The notes beneath the pieces were generated by a model. The model saw nothing but the letters and a program-made list of their open reading frames with translations, was not told where the DNA came from and ran no database searches. From Exophiala sp. HKRS030 (Eukaryota; Ascomycota; Eurotiomycetes; Chaetothyriales; Herpotrichiellaceae): DNA of 64,000 nt. The stretch spans positions 5,149,665 to 5,213,664 of the forward strand of contig JAHWDD010000003.1 of NCBI GenBank assembly GCA_023897205.1, given 5' to 3'. Both the position numbers and the translations under genes were made by a program. Below are positions 32,992 to 45,201 of this stretch, one piece after another (position 1 is the first letter of the stretch; each line of letters starts with the position of its first letter).

Positions 32992-35535
32992 TCAATTCTT
33001 GAACTTGAGTTCTGAATAGAGCATGTTGCTTCCTTGACTCTGCGAGGTCGAGTTCGTGTTGTTCAGACGTGTGGGTCTGGTCGATGATGACGCTGGCCCT
33101 GCTGTTGACGCCGCGTTGTACGTACCGGCATCGACATCCACACCGACACCGACACCGGTCATGGTAGCGTCATCAGCTGCCGCTGCATCGTCGACGACGA
33201 CGTCGCCGTCGTCGAATCCACCTAGACCAAGATCTGCGTTCATGAACGCGTCACCGTCAAACAATGGATCCTGGAAAATGGTAGGCATACTGAGATCAAA
33301 AAAGCCTTCGAACAAGTTGTCCAAATCATTGAATTGGTATTGGTACTGGTCGAACGGGGAGACAGAAAGGTGTCCTTGATCTTGTCCAAGACCTGAGGAC
33401 TGCGGCATCGTGGCGGCGGCGGCGGCGGCGTTATCAAAACGATGAGAAGAAGGCGATGCGTCGAGCGGTGTCATTGTATCTGTCGATTGTGTACCGGTGT
33501 GGTGTGCCGCATGATGGTACGTCGCGTGCGACGTTGTTGTCGACGGTGAGACAAAGTGGTGGCCCGAGGAGTTTGGTGTAGGTGGGAGGGCGTGTGGCTG
33601 TACAGCGTGGAGATTATGATTGTGAGCGGCGGCGGATGAAGAGGTGAAGGTGAAAGTGCCAGGCGTGCGTGTAGCCGCGACGTCGGACAAGACGTGTAGT
33701 GCGTTCCCGCCGGCCGAGGCACCGGGCTTCTTGTGGGCTGTTGCCTTTTGTTTTTGTTGGTGATGGCCGCCATGGCTGTTGTGGTGGTGGTGACCATCCT
33801 TTTTGTCAAACGGACCGTACTTGCACACCGACACTTCTGCGTCCATGTCGTTCTGGATACCGGCGACCGAGTGTCTTGCCGCCCCGGGCTGCTGGAGAGA
33901 CGCGAGGGCCTTGCGACCGAGGCGGGCCATGGCGTCGGCCGTCCACCAGGACGTCGAGAGGGATTCGAGCGTCTCGCAGCGCGTGGCGAGGTCGGCCTTG
34001 GCACGTTCGAGGTCGATGTTGGCTTTGTCTCTGAGACAGCGATACACCACTGTCAAACTCAGCCCGGCGGCGTACGGGACCAGAGGCAACGGTGGGATGT
34101 GTTTGTGTCCGTCGCCAGAGACGAGCTGTTGGATGCGGTCGGCGGCGCTGATGCGTCGGGCGTAACTTGGTGTAGTGGGACCGCCTACGCGACATGACAG
34201 AATGGCAATGACGAGATAGCAGATTTCCAGGATGTCTTTTAGGGGGGGTGGTCAGTCTTGTTGCTCAAAAAATGGAAAATAAAACCCAGGAGGCGAAAAT
34301 TCCATGTGAAGAAAGGATATGGGGGGAACGCTGAAAAGATGCAACATACTTTGTTCACCTTGCGGATGGGCGCTAAGGTCAATGTCTGAAACCAATGATG
34401 CGAATGTAGGGAACTCTGTCTCCCAGCCTGTATCGTCCGGGTTGGCGGTAGGGCGATAGAATTCGATCACCTTGTCGAGTAGATCGCCGAGACGGAGCCA
34501 GATGGTGATGACTTGTGATTTTGGCTCGTCCTCGAGCGGAGGCGGCGAGATGTCGATGTCACGGTCCGCAATCATGATGGGGCGGCCACCGAGACAGGCG
34601 TTGAACTTGTCCAAAGCCCATATCGTCCACCAGAGCATGCTGAATTGATCTTTGTTCGTGCGACCTGGGGTGAGGATGTGCAGCCCTATTGACCAGGCGT
34701 CGTGGATGGCCTGGGAAAGATTCAGAGAGGATTCTTCGATACCACCGGGTCCGTCGTTGTGCAGATGCATCAATGTCAGAATTTGGATTTTGGTGACGCG
34801 GTCCGGCTCGAGGTCTGCCTTCATGGCTGCGTCGAGACCGGTATGTAGACTTCTCGCGAACGGTATCGGGTCGAGAAGTGGTCCATCGTCGTAAAGCCGA
34901 AGGAAGGGAGCCGCCTCCTCTGTCTTGCAGGTGACCAGACATATGGCCTGGATGAGGAATATCGAACAGCAACCATCGGTCCATTCCTTCAGCAGCTTGG
35001 GTCCGTACAAGATCGGCAGGATGCCATCCAGACACGAGATGAATGTCGGGATCAGTGCATCTTGAGTGGCCTTGGGCAGCACTCTGAACGCGCCCACGGC
35101 TTGCAAGTAATTCCGTTGATGGCCAGTGAGTACGCGGCGGCCACCTTCGAACTTGCCGTATTTCTCAACGTTGATGGGCGTCTTGTTACACGAACGCACA
35201 TGCGGGCCCAAGTCCTCTGGAGGGAACTCATCGTGCGGGTGGCGGGACCTTTCAACCCAGGTGCCAACACGGCTTATGCGTGTGCCACCTTTGGCACGAG
35301 ATGACAGGTCGGTGAGGATCGACTCCGGGTTGAGGTCGCCAACAAACCGGATCGGTTCCTTGTGAGTCAGATTGGGAAGGACTCTCTTGAGGCCATCCGA
35401 GTGTGCCTGTTGTTCCGGAGCACGCTGAAAGGTGTGGTGGCAGCGTTTTTTGGCAGCGCGACATCGTACGCACGCCCGTGCAGCTCGCTTCCGACTTGCA
35501 AAGGCAGCAGTGTCTGCCTCCCAGACGACCTGCAT
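32992..35535 (-). CDS. Fungal transcription factor with partial zinc cluster
   Basis: A predicted nuclear regulator of 809 residues with exons 35535-34350 and 34235-32992; the coding sum is 2430 nt. The N-terminus has RACVRCRAAKKRC at residues 20-32, the first half of a Zn2Cys6 cluster. The expected second cysteine trio does not follow; instead there is HHTFQRAPEQQAHSD. The downstream RFVGDLNPES and a fungal_trans-like middle region (SQAIHDAWSIGLHIL, then WWTIWALDKFNACLGGRPIMI) support a regulator of this class. The C-terminal 300 residues are rich in His, Asn, Ser, Thr and Asp, typical of activation regions. Either the cluster is reduced, or part of it sits on an exon I have not seen. The target is unknown. 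Confidence 0.82.
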
Positions 35536-35878
35536 TGGACGGTCTTCGATTGAGATGATTTTTGTTTACGAGGATGATGAGAAGAGTTGGCGGAGGAGAT
35601 GCTGAAAAGAGTGATCGTCCCGCCGTGGGTAGAAATAATATCATCTCAATGTTTAGTAAGCGGGCGGCGAATACGAATACGAACACGAATCCCGAGTCCG
35701 GCGAACCGGAGTACGGAGTATTGACCTTACTACGACTGTCTACTCCGTAAGTACTACTGCTGCTGTACACTCGTTGGCACCGATAAATTCATTCATGACA
35801 CTGAAGGACACTGGTCATTTCATTCACATATTGTTTTGTTCAATGGACTTCATCTTCAACAGGTTCAATTCGATACTC
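35536..35878. other. Intergenic: regulator promoter
   Basis: No gene is supported. The stretch contains the TACGGAGTA inverted pair listed separately. Confidence 0.4.
35712..35749. repeat. Inverted pair of TACGGAGTA motifs
   Basis: TACGGAGTA at 35712-35720 faces its exact reverse complement at 35741-35749, with 20 bases between. It lies 177-214 bp upstream of the regulator start at 35535. A hairpin or a dimer site is possible. Confidence 0.6.
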
Positions 35879-38260
35879 TCACATTGAACCCTCACTCGAT
35901 GCTCCGACTCCCCATCTACCAACCTCCAACATGGCTTCCTCTTTGCCTTCAGCTAGTACGCCTCTACCCTCTCCCATAAGTCCTTCAAGACATAACCATG
36001 GGTCTCTGCCGCCTCCCCAGCGAAGAACCTCTTGTTTGAAATGTTCCCCAGCCGATCGGTCTACAGCGCCTCCGTCAGCACCGTCTCTAAACACGACTCG
36101 CCAGACTTGACGTGCAATTGCTCTGTCGAATAGATATGAGTAGTAGCTCGCACCATAGCCGTATAAGTGTCCAAAGAAGCCTTGCCACGCCGTTTCGGGC
36201 GGTTCGGCAACACTCCCATACTTGTTCCAAACATCATGGTAAGCCGCGGTGGAGTTGTAGTGTCCAATCTGCAGTGCTTTTACCGGCACCTCGGAATGGT
36301 ACACTTGATCTAGGATTGCCATCAAAATCTGGCTTTCATTATTCCAAGCCCCAGTTCTCACAGCTTGTTTCGTTCTGTCATCCGCCAAAGCTGTGATCAT
36401 GTCGTCCGGAATGACTGCCCCAGTCTGCCAGTGACGGGCAAACATTTTGAGAACCGATGCATCTGTTGCAAAATATTCCATTAACACAGACGGAAGCTCG
36501 GCGAAATCCGTAGCACATCGTGTGCCAGAGATGCCTTGCAAGGTTGTTCGTCCTAAGATGCTGTGGATGGCGTGACCCATTTCGTGGAACAATGTGGTAA
36601 CACTGTGCACCGACAACAGTGAAGGGCCTGCAGATGAGCTCGGGTCTGGAAAGCCGCAGACCAGAGCAATGATAGGGATTTGGTGATGAGCAGTTGCGCC
36701 AGAGACTGCATTAGACCCCAGATAGGTCGGCATACCATTGTTCAATGGCTCGTTCCTTTCCTGGCATTCTCGCACTTCTTCCTCTGAGATTTCTCTTGAG
36801 CAAAGAAGCGTGAAATGCGCAGGATTGGGAAGCTTCCCTGGGCGAGAAAATAAATCACAGTACATAGTAGCGATATGTTGCTGCTTATCTGTATACACGT
36901 CCAGTCTCTTGACTTCTGGATGCCAGACCTCGCCGGGCTCGCTTTCCTTCGGCACAAGACGAACCCCATAGAGAGACTCGAACAAGTTTGAGAGTCCTTG
37001 CATGACATGACCCAGGGAGAAGTACGCACTGGCACTTTCCTGGAGACGTGATCTGGAAGTCCGAGGACCAGCACTGGCTTCAGCTTGCGCCAATCTTGCC
37101 AGGAGATAGGTATGATCCCAAGGGTCGACTGACTTAGCTCCCTGATCAAGTTTTCGCTTGATTTCTAATAACGGTGCAAGTTCTTTATGGACCTGTGGCC
37201 GGTTGTTCTCGTTCAAAGAGTCCAAGAAATTACTCACGGACTCGGGTGTCTTGGACATTTTGTCGGCCAGTGTCATCTGAGCGTAGCTGTCGTAGCCTGT
37301 CAGCTTAGCTAGCTCCGCACGACGGAGGAGAAGTTGCTCGAGTTTCCGCACGGTTGAGCGTGATGCTGTCCTTTCGGCAACATATATTTGTTTCCGGGTC
37401 GCAGGGTCGTTCGCTGAGTTCAGTATCATCTTGGAAGCTGGACTGTACACCGGTATCTGCGCCCGATCCCAAGTCTTCATGTTTCTGATGAGCAGCGGAT
37501 CAACACCCTGTAGTTGTTGAGTAGAAAACGAGATATGGTCTCGGGCGTGCTCCATCTGATTAACGAAGTCTGTTCCAATCTGTGCAATCTCGTTCGATAA
37601 TGACACAAACTGTTTTCTTTGCTTGTCGGGAAGATCTATTCCCGATTTTGCAAAGTCCTTCATCAATAACTTGGCCACCATTCTTTCCTCCTCAGTCCAG
37701 TGAGAACGAACTTCCGGCATGTCCCATGCCTTTTGCAACTGTTTGTTCAGCCCAGTGGTTGTGTTCAATTCATTCATATACTGGAACATGAGAGAATAAG
37801 AGGCCGTGGCCGCCGCAGCAACAGCAGCATCTGGATGTATGCCCCGGATGAAATCAGACAAATCTATGACCCGACATAGTAGATCACTAAGTCTATCGAG
37901 ATCTTTTGGTATTGCTCTGTACTGCTCGACTGTGGAGGCAGCCAGCGTCCTCTCGACCAGTCTCTTGCATTGCGCCACAGACTTCTCTGCAAATGTCTTA
38001 AATCCTCGAGGGTTGGTCAACTGGTTATTCCCTATCAAGCCCGAGCTCTTCTTTTCGGATGTCCGCCAGCTAACTCGCTCATTGAAGACTTCGCGTAGTT
38101 GAGCATTATCGCTCTGTCGTGACGAGGACGAATGAACGTAGGCAGAAGCAAAGACATGATCTTGCACTGGAGCTGTGCCAGTAGCTGTGGAGTTGAGTCG
38201 TTTCTGTCGGCGCAGGCACTTGGTACAAGTCCATGGTTGCCGCCGCAGTGCTTTGTGCAT
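35879..38260 (-). CDS. OCT1: Mitochondrial intermediate peptidase
   Basis: An M3-family metallopeptidase of the mitochondrial matrix that removes an octapeptide from imported precursors after the main processing step. It is a single exon of 793 residues. The zinc site HEMGHAIHSILGRT (HExxH) is followed by GTRCATDFAELPSVLMEYFA, which supplies the third ligand. The N-terminus MHKALRRQPWTCTKCLRRQKR is basic and lacks acidic residues, as expected for a targeting sequence. The open frame extends to 38350 but only with a GTG at that point, so the ATG at 38260 is preferred. The length and intact motifs make this a confident call. Confidence 0.96.
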   Translation of the reverse strand: MHKALRRQPWTCTKCLRRQKRLNSTATGTAPVQDHVFASAYVHSSSSRQSDNAQLREVFNERVSWRTSEKKSSGLIGNNQLTNPRGFKTFAEKSVAQCKRLVERTLAASTVEQYRAIPKDLDRLSDLLCRVIDLSDFIRGIHPDAAVAAAATASYSLMFQYMNELNTTTGLNKQLQKAWDMPEVRSHWTEEERMVAKLLMKDFAKSGIDLPDKQRKQFVSLSNEIAQIGTDFVNQMEHARDHISFSTQQLQGVDPLLIRNMKTWDRAQIPVYSPASKMILNSANDPATRKQIYVAERTASRSTVRKLEQLLLRRAELAKLTGYDSYAQMTLADKMSKTPESVSNFLDSLNENNRPQVHKELAPLLEIKRKLDQGAKSVDPWDHTYLLARLAQAEASAGPRTSRSRLQESASAYFSLGHVMQGLSNLFESLYGVRLVPKESEPGEVWHPEVKRLDVYTDKQQHIATMYCDLFSRPGKLPNPAHFTLLCSREISEEEVRECQERNEPLNNGMPTYLGSNAVSGATAHHQIPIIALVCGFPDPSSSAGPSLLSVHSVTTLFHEMGHAIHSILGRTTLQGISGTRCATDFAELPSVLMEYFATDASVLKMFARHWQTGAVIPDDMITALADDRTKQAVRTGAWNNESQILMAILDQVYHSEVPVKALQIGHYNSTAAYHDVWNKYGSVAEPPETAWQGFFGHLYGYGASYYSYLFDRAIARQVWRVVFRDGADGGAVDRSAGEHFKQEVLRWGGGRDPWLCLEGLMGEGRGVLAEGKEEAMLEVGRWGVGASSEGSM

Positions 38261-38690
38261 CGAGTTGGGTTCGTAGGTGCACAAGTCAAAGAAAGTAGAT
38301 CCAAGCAAGAGCGCTGTACTGTGCAGGGGGTTTCTGGGATGTATAGGCACTGTTAACCTGTGTATCCTCCTCTTTTGCAGGTATTGAACAACCTACAGCC
38401 ATCCTGGTGACGGGAAGTTGCACATGCATGTCCTCGGCTATTGATGGCTTTTATATCTTTCCTGGGTTTCCGCCAAGGCCCGAGCATCCCCGGATTCTGC
38501 CGATACGGAAAGACCCAATTGTGGGAAGAAAGTGATGCTGCTTTAGTGGCAATACTTGAGAGCGCAAAGAGAGACGTTTAGCATCACTACACCCAAGTCA
38601 GTCAACATGTATCTCATACTCCGTACCAAATTACGATTTTTGTATAGTCAGTCTATCTCATATCAAAGGGGTATATACGCCATCTAACAT
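38261..38690. other. Intergenic: OCT1 promoter and 5-oxoprolinase 3' region
   Basis: No gene is supported. One exact TACTCCGTA copy lies at 38617-38625. Confidence 0.4.
38617..38625 (-). repeat. TACGGAGTA motif copy (minus orientation)
   Basis: Exact reverse complement of the recurrent 9-mer, 66 bp beyond the 5-oxoprolinase stop. Confidence 0.55.
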
Positions 38691-41600
38691 CTACGACGCC
38701 TCTGCCTGTGTCGTGGCAAAGGCAGCCACACTGCCCATAGCCCGAGGGTATTGCACCTTTGCTATTTGCTGTGTCTGCTCCTCGCTCGACTGGGCATCAA
38801 TTCGACCATAGCCACCTCCTCCAGGTGTCTGAATAACACAACGGTCGCCAGTCTGCATAGCCACCATGTTCTTGGGACCGAGGTTGATCCATCGCTCTGT
38901 GCCGTCCGAGTTCTTCTTCACCCAGTAGTTTCCACCGCGGCCTCCATCTTCACCGCCATGCATTCCGTAAGGTGAGGTGATCCGGCGTTCAGTGATGACA
39001 CTGAACTTGAGTGGTGCGCGGCATTCGATGTCTCTGACCACACCGTTGCCACCGCATCGCATTCCCTTCCCACCGGAGCCGGTACGGATAGAGAACTCGC
39101 GCAGAATGACGGGGTAACGCTTTTCCAGAGATTCTGGATCCGTGATTCGAGTGTTTGTCATGTGAGTGTGGACGGCACTGGCACCGTGAGCAGTGGCAGT
39201 AGCACCAGATCCACCGCAAATGGTCTCGCCAAAGGCATAGGCGTGACCTGCCAGAGCTTTACCCTCGGCATCGCGGCCACCTTCTCCGAAGAATCCCAGG
39301 CAGTTCATGCAACCTTGAGATGCACCGGCAACTTCGAATGCACGCATGATAACGTCACAAATGCGCTGCGATGTCTGCGTGTTTCCAGCACACACAGCCG
39401 CTCCCGCGGATGGGTTGATGAATGATCCCGTGGGGAGGATAACCTCTGTGGGTGCCAGACAGCCCTGGTTCATGGGGATCTCAGTGCCAATAAGCAGTCG
39501 TAAGCAGTACAACAGGGCTGAGTGTGTGATTGCTGGGGGCGCATTCATGTTACCGAACATCTCACATGAAGTGCCTGTGAAGTCGAAGACAGCGCTGCCA
39601 TTTTCAGATATGCTGACCTTTAGGTTCACGAAAGAGCCATTGTCCATGCGATCTTGGGCCAAGAGAACCGGTCCTCGCTCACTCAGGGTTTTCTTCAAGA
39701 ATGCTCTCACGGCAATTTCCGCATTCTGCTGGATCGCAGCCATGTATAAGTGCACGATTTCCTGAGAATACTCTTCCATCAAGGCCTTGACCAGAGTGGA
39801 CCCTTTGTTATTCGCAGCGACTTGTGCTTTGAGATCCGAGAGGTTGTCACTGAGCCTGCGGCTACCATTGCACCCTTCGTACTTGCCAGGCTCCAGCAAG
39901 ATCTGGGTGATTCCCTCCTCATCGAAGTGACCGTTGTGGATCAACTTGAATGAGCGGATTGCGGCACCCTCCTGCCACAGCTCTGTAGAGTTTGGAGGCA
40001 TGGATGTGCCACCGAGACCACCGATATCGGTGTGATGGCCTCGAGAAGCAACGTAGAACACGACTTCCTTCTCCTGAGCATCAAAAACGGGCGTGATGAC
40101 AGTGATGTCTGGTAGATGTGTACCACCTGACGAGGGATGGTTGGAAACCAGAACATCTCCAGGTGTCAGCTTACCCTTGTGAAGCTCGTGCTGATACTTC
40201 ACTGCATAGCTCATGGAACCCAGATGGACGGGAACGTGAGGTGCATTGGCAACCAAGCCGGCTAGATCAATATCAGTAAAGCTCCCTCACAAAATTCAGA
40301 AGACCGAGGTGACTCACCATCAGGTCCAAAGATGGCGCAGGAGAAATCAAGACGCTCTTTGATGTTGAGAGACACTGAGGTGTTCTGCAGAGCACGTCCC
40401 ATTTGTTCGGCGATACTCATGAAGCGGTGACCAAAAACACTCAGTGTTGCAGGATCAACAGCATGACTGGACAAATCTTGTTTCATGGCAGACATGATGT
40501 CGATGACAACATGACACGACAAGATCTTTGCCTGCGCTTCCGGAACAACAAGAAGAGTCTGGGTGGCGTCAATGATGATTGCAGGACCTTTAACAACAGT
40601 GCCGGGGACGAGATCGTGGAGGAGGTAGATTGGAGTCTCGACATTTCCTTGCTTCTTGAAATACACCATCTTCTTCGCGTTGGGGGCCTGCTTGGGCTCC
40701 TTGAAGCTCAAGGTGTTGAGCTCGTGAGCCAATTCGGCCGTTCCACCGATGGTTGCCTTGCTCTTACCGATTGCACGAACTCGAATGTCATCAATGAGGA
40801 TCTGCCGATCGTCGGGAAAGATGAAGTTGAACTCCTGCAGATGACGCTTCAGGAACTCCTGCTTAAAATCCGATCCCTCTTTCTCCATAGTCATCATGGA
40901 TGTTTCAGTTCCCTGGTATCGCATGTTCAAGTAGTACTCATAGTCGATGTTGGATTCGGCCATACCCTGGCTGGCAATCTTGGACTTGACTTGGGACTTC
41001 ATAGTTTCGAAAGCGTCTGACAGAGTTTGTCGCGACTTCGAGGAATACACCTGACTGCATGGCCTTTGAACCTCTTGGACGACATCGGCCAGAGCCATGC
41101 CATAGGCAGAAAGAATACTGGAGTATTTGTGAATGACAACAGTATCGATGCCGAGCTTCGATGCCACGTCACAGGCATGTTGACCACCGGCACCACCGAA
41201 AGAGCTCAAGTGATGGTTTGCTGTAAGGTAGTTAGCGAGTCAAGTCCGATGAGGGAAGGCGTAAAAGTCTTACCGATGGCATGTCCCTTTGCCTCTGTTA
41301 AAGCTCGAATTGGTCGGCACATTGCTTCATTGGCAACATCCAAAAATCCACATGCAATCTCTTGTGGTGAGAGTGAGCCGCCCGTTTCAGCATTTATGCG
41401 TTTCGTGAGTTCTTTGAACTTCACTTGCACGACTTCTTCGTCGAGAGATTCGTTCTCATGAGGCCCGAATACCTTGGGGAAGGATTCGGGTACGAGCCGG
41501 CGCAGGAACAAGTTGGCATCGGTGACGGTCAATGGGCCACCCTTCCTGTAGCAGGCAGGGCCTGGATGTGACGAGGCACTTTCTGGTCCCACGGCGAAAA

Positions 41601-42806
41601 GACCATTCTTCCACGCCAAGATAGAACCGCCTCCTGCTGCGACGGTATTTATGTCAAGCTGTGGGCTCTGGATCGTCACACCAGCGGTTGTTGTCTCGAA
41701 GACGTGTTCAAAAGTACCGCCATATCGTGAAACATCGGTACTTGTTCCACCCATATCGAACCCGATGACGGCCATACGATTGGTTTCATCATATGATGTC
41801 CTGGCATAGCCGACAACGCCACCAGCTGGGCCGGACAGGATACCCTTAAGGCCCGAGAATTGATCATATCTGACCAAACCACCATCTGACTGCATGAACT
41901 CACATCTGACATCGTCAAGGTGGCCGCCCTCGAAGCCTTTCTGGAAACCAGCAATATACTTCTTGATCTCGGGTGTGAGGTAAGCATCCGCCGTTGCTGA
42001 GCTGCCCCGAGGTACCATCTTGATCATATTCGCTGCCACTTGAGATGAGAGAGAAACGTGAGTAAATCCCGCTTGCACAGCCAATTGGCCAGCTTTCAAC
42101 TCGTGCTCGGGATAAGCATATGAGTGGGCGAAGCAAATGGCAATAGTATCGATTCCTTGTGCTCTGAGGTCTCGTAGCTGGGCTTCTAGGGCGGATTCGT
42201 TGAGTGGGCTGAGAATCCTGACAAGTTGACCATTGGCCCCCATCTCGAGGACACCCGGAATAGCTTCAGTGCTGTTGAATTGGCCATCGACATCTTCGTC
42301 AAATCCTTCGATGGTCACTCGTTCCTCAACCTCACACACCTCGGAGTATAGCACTTCAGGCTTTGAGATGTTGAGATCGAAGAGGCGGGGTCGTGATTGG
42401 TAACCAATCTCTAGGAGATCCTTGAATCCTTTTGTGACAAGGAAAGCATGTCTGCGCCCTTTTCTTTCAAGCAAGGCATTTGTGGCCACAGTAGTTCCCA
42501 TACGAATGCTCTCAATGCTAGACTTAGGCAAAGGCGTATTTCTTGGAATCTCTCTGTCGCCATATGTTGAAAGAACTCGACGTATTCCTGTATTGAGACC
42601 GTCAGCATGGATTTGAGAACATGGTTTTCCTGGCCATCCTTACCTTCAGTGGGCGCATCACTGTAATTGGCAGGGTCAACAGACAACAGCTTAAACACTA
42701 GATCAGGCTGACCGCTGGCTGTAGCCCAGATATCGGTGAATGTTCCGCCACGATCAATGGCAATCTTTATACCGGTGACCGGGACACTCTGCTGTATCGA
42801 ACCCAT
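38691..42806 (-). CDS. OXP1: 5-oxoprolinase (ATP-hydrolysing)
   Basis: A cytosolic enzyme that opens 5-oxo-L-proline (pyroglutamate) to L-glutamate using ATP, in the gamma-glutamyl cycle. Exons 42806-42644, 42587-41274, 41220-40318 and 40261-38691 give 1316 residues, the usual length. The hydantoinase-N start [15 protein letters not shown] is at about residue 12. The hydantoinase-A segment [16 protein letters not shown] lies near residue 310. After the third junction, the hydantoinase-B half begins ([12 protein letters not shown], then [15 protein letters not shown]), with GGGGYGRID near the end. All three introns are 53-57 nt and restore conserved sequence. A TATA box lies about 65-70 bp upstream. 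It is divergent from a Dal5-type transporter, suggesting uptake and use of pyroglutamate or a related compound; that link is inference. Confidence 0.97.
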
Positions 42807-43642
42807 TTTGGCTGTCTGATCTCTGGAAACCAAAGGAGAAGAAATGGCTGTTCTTCCAAGAAGACCTCCATTTATATCATCTTATGTTAATAGGTGACTT
42901 TTCAACCAATGAATTGCATAAAACATAAAGGACATCTCGAGCAGGCCGACCGGTTATCTGCGTTCCAAGCAGGAAGGTCAATACGACGCCCCGGTGTATG
43001 TCCCAGAATGTCGGAACGAAGAGTATGGTGTGAGTCCCCCTCCCCGATTTCAACCCACCACCTCGTGGCAAGAGGCACGAGGTCAGTTTCTGGAAGCATG
43101 GTCCCGCCTTTGCCGTATTGACCTTCCCGTTTCTGCGGAGCGCGGACCCTTTTTTCTTCAGCAAAGTCTAGATGGGGTGGAGCCAGACAGAGTCATTCGT
43201 GCTATCCGAGTGGCCATCGTGTTGACCTTCCACTTCAACCATCCGCTTCAATAGTGGCAAACGTCGGAAAATGGATCGTGTTGTATTTCTTCGGGTCGTC
43301 GTGTTGACCTTCTCCTTGAACAAATATTTATCTTGCCAACACTCCTTTGTCCCCAGACTCCCCGCGTGTGCTTTGCGATTTCCGGACATGCACGCCCCAA
43401 ATGTATCCCGGAGCAATATTGATCTAGACTATAGCACGCGGTACAGGGGGCGATAACCGGGACGTCTTATCACACCAAGCTTGTCGAGGGAGAAAGCATC
43501 AAGCGGACTTGCGAAAAAGTATTTCAAAGGTCGTGTGCCCCCCTCGACTCGACTGCCTTTCATTCAATCTTCTCTTCAGCCTCTTTCAGACTTTGAGACC
43601 GTCTTCTTCCGTCGCTTCTTTCTATCATATACTTCCTTCGTC
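42807..43642. promoter_or_regulatory. Divergent promoter of 5-oxoprolinase and ACS transporter, with GATA sites
   Basis: This 836-bp spacer has no supported gene. It contains CGATAA at 43451-43456 and TTATCA at 43467-43472 (TGATAA on the other strand). Both match the HGATAR core recognised by fungal GATA nitrogen regulators such as AreA/NIT2. The pair is 11-22 bp apart and about 170-190 bp upstream of the transporter start. Regulation by nitrogen source is inference. Confidence 0.45.
42871..42876 (-). promoter_or_regulatory. TATA box of 5-oxoprolinase
   Basis: TATAAA on the minus strand about 65-70 bp upstream of the ATG at 42806. Confidence 0.45.
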
Positions 43643-45201
43643 ATGGACAACATTGAGAAGGCCTCCAACACGGAGACTACTACCACGCATCCTATCAAAG
43701 ATGTTGGTGGCAGGCAGGCAGATCAAGCAGCCCTCTTCCTTGCGGAGGCAGGTACTGAAATTGTTCTTACTGCAGCTCAGGAGAAGAGACTCAAACGGAA
43801 GATCGACTGGATCTTGCTTCCCATGGTGTGTTGTACTTCCTGTGATGCCGTGTTAATACAACTAACATATCTCAGCTCTTCTTGACTGCTACACTCGGTG
43901 CCGTCGACAAAGTCGCCTTGAGCACAGCAGCCATCTACGGACTTCGTACGGACACCCACCTTGTTGGCCAGCAGTACTCATGGCTCGGCTCGATTTTGAG
44001 CTTGGGTGCGTTGGTCGGCATGTTTCCATCCTCGGCCTTGTTGCATAAACTCCCATCCGCCAAGTATCTCTGTACCTGCTCAATGGGCTGGTCTGCCATG
44101 GCTCTCTTCATGCCGGCTTGCAAGAATTGGAGCAGTATGATGGCCGTCCGTTTCATAATGGGCATGTTCGAAGCCATCATCGTCCCCGGTATCTCTTTGT
44201 TGATTGCGGGCTGGTACAAGAAAGATGAACAACCTCCCAGAAACGCACTGGTGTTTGCCGCCGCCAGCTCCGTAGTCAACGGTTTCCTCTCTTGGGTCAT
44301 CGGTCACATTCCCGACAGTGCCCCGTTGGCTAAGTGGCAGTACCTCTACCTCCTCATCGGATCTATCTCAATGCTCTGGTCTATCTTTGTCTTCGTCTAC
44401 CTCCCAGCGACTCCAATGGAAGCCAAGTTCTTGAACAGGGACGAGAAGGTTTTCTGGGTCCAGAGACTTGCCGGAAATAAGACTGGTATTGAGAACAAGG
44501 TCTGGAAATGGGACCAAGCCCTCGAGGCCGTCATCGACCCAAAGACCTGGCTTATTTTCTTCTTCAACATCGCCATCAATATCCCTAATGGCGGCTTGAC
44601 CACTTTCAGCGGTATCATCATTTCAAACCTTGGTTTCACCCCGGTCAATGCATCCTTGCTGTCCATGCCCACTGGAGTCATGTCTACGCTCTCATCTTTC
44701 GTCTTCTCAATGCTGGCAGCGAAGTTGAACAATCGCCGATGCCTGGTTAACATTGTTGCTTGCTGCGTACCAATTATCGGCACTGGCATTCTCTATGGTG
44801 TCCCTCGCAGCGCCGTGGGTGCCCAACTCGTCGGCTTGTACCTGGTATACACCTACTTTGGACCCTATGCTGTCGGTATCTCCCTTGCGCAAGCCAACAC
44901 TTCAGGTCACACAAAGAAGAACGTATCTTTTGCCGTCCTATACATCGGATACGCTGTTGGGAACTTAATAGGTCCCCAGACATTCCGCCAAAGTCAAGCG
45001 CCAGGGTATACTGGCGGTGTCGTGGCGATGCTGGTCTGCTACTGTGTCTGCATCGCGTTGATGATTGCATACTGGCTCTATTGCCTGACTCTCAATAGGA
45101 AGAGGGTTGCCTTGGAGCAGACGTCCAGCGAAGAGGATCTGGTGGAAGTCTTCCAGGACATTACCGACTTCAAGAAGGAGAATTTCAAGTATACTACTTA
45201 G
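43643..45201 (+). CDS. MFS transporter, Dal5-type anion:cation symporter
   Basis: A major-facilitator transporter of the ACS (allantoate permease/Dal5) group, 502 residues, with exons 43643-43825 and 43876-45201. Members import organic anions such as allantoate, ureidosuccinate, dipeptides, nicotinate or pantothenate. The N-terminal RLKRKIDWILLPM motif typical of the group is followed, after splicing, by LFLTATLGAVDKVALSTAAIYGL. The central MAVRFIMGMFEAIIVPG and WYKKDEQPPRNA match Dal5-family signatures, and about twelve helices follow. The gene shares a promoter region with 5-oxoprolinase and precedes a FAD oxidase on the same strand. A substrate such as pyroglutamate or a glycated amino acid would fit but is not shown. 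Confidence 0.93.

Noticed and set aside
33700..34197. Plus-strand frames opposite the regulator
   Set aside because: They mirror low-complexity coding sequence on the other strand.
38261..38350. 30-residue N-terminal extension of OCT1
   Set aside because: It begins at GTG. The next ATG (38260) gives a better mitochondrial leader.
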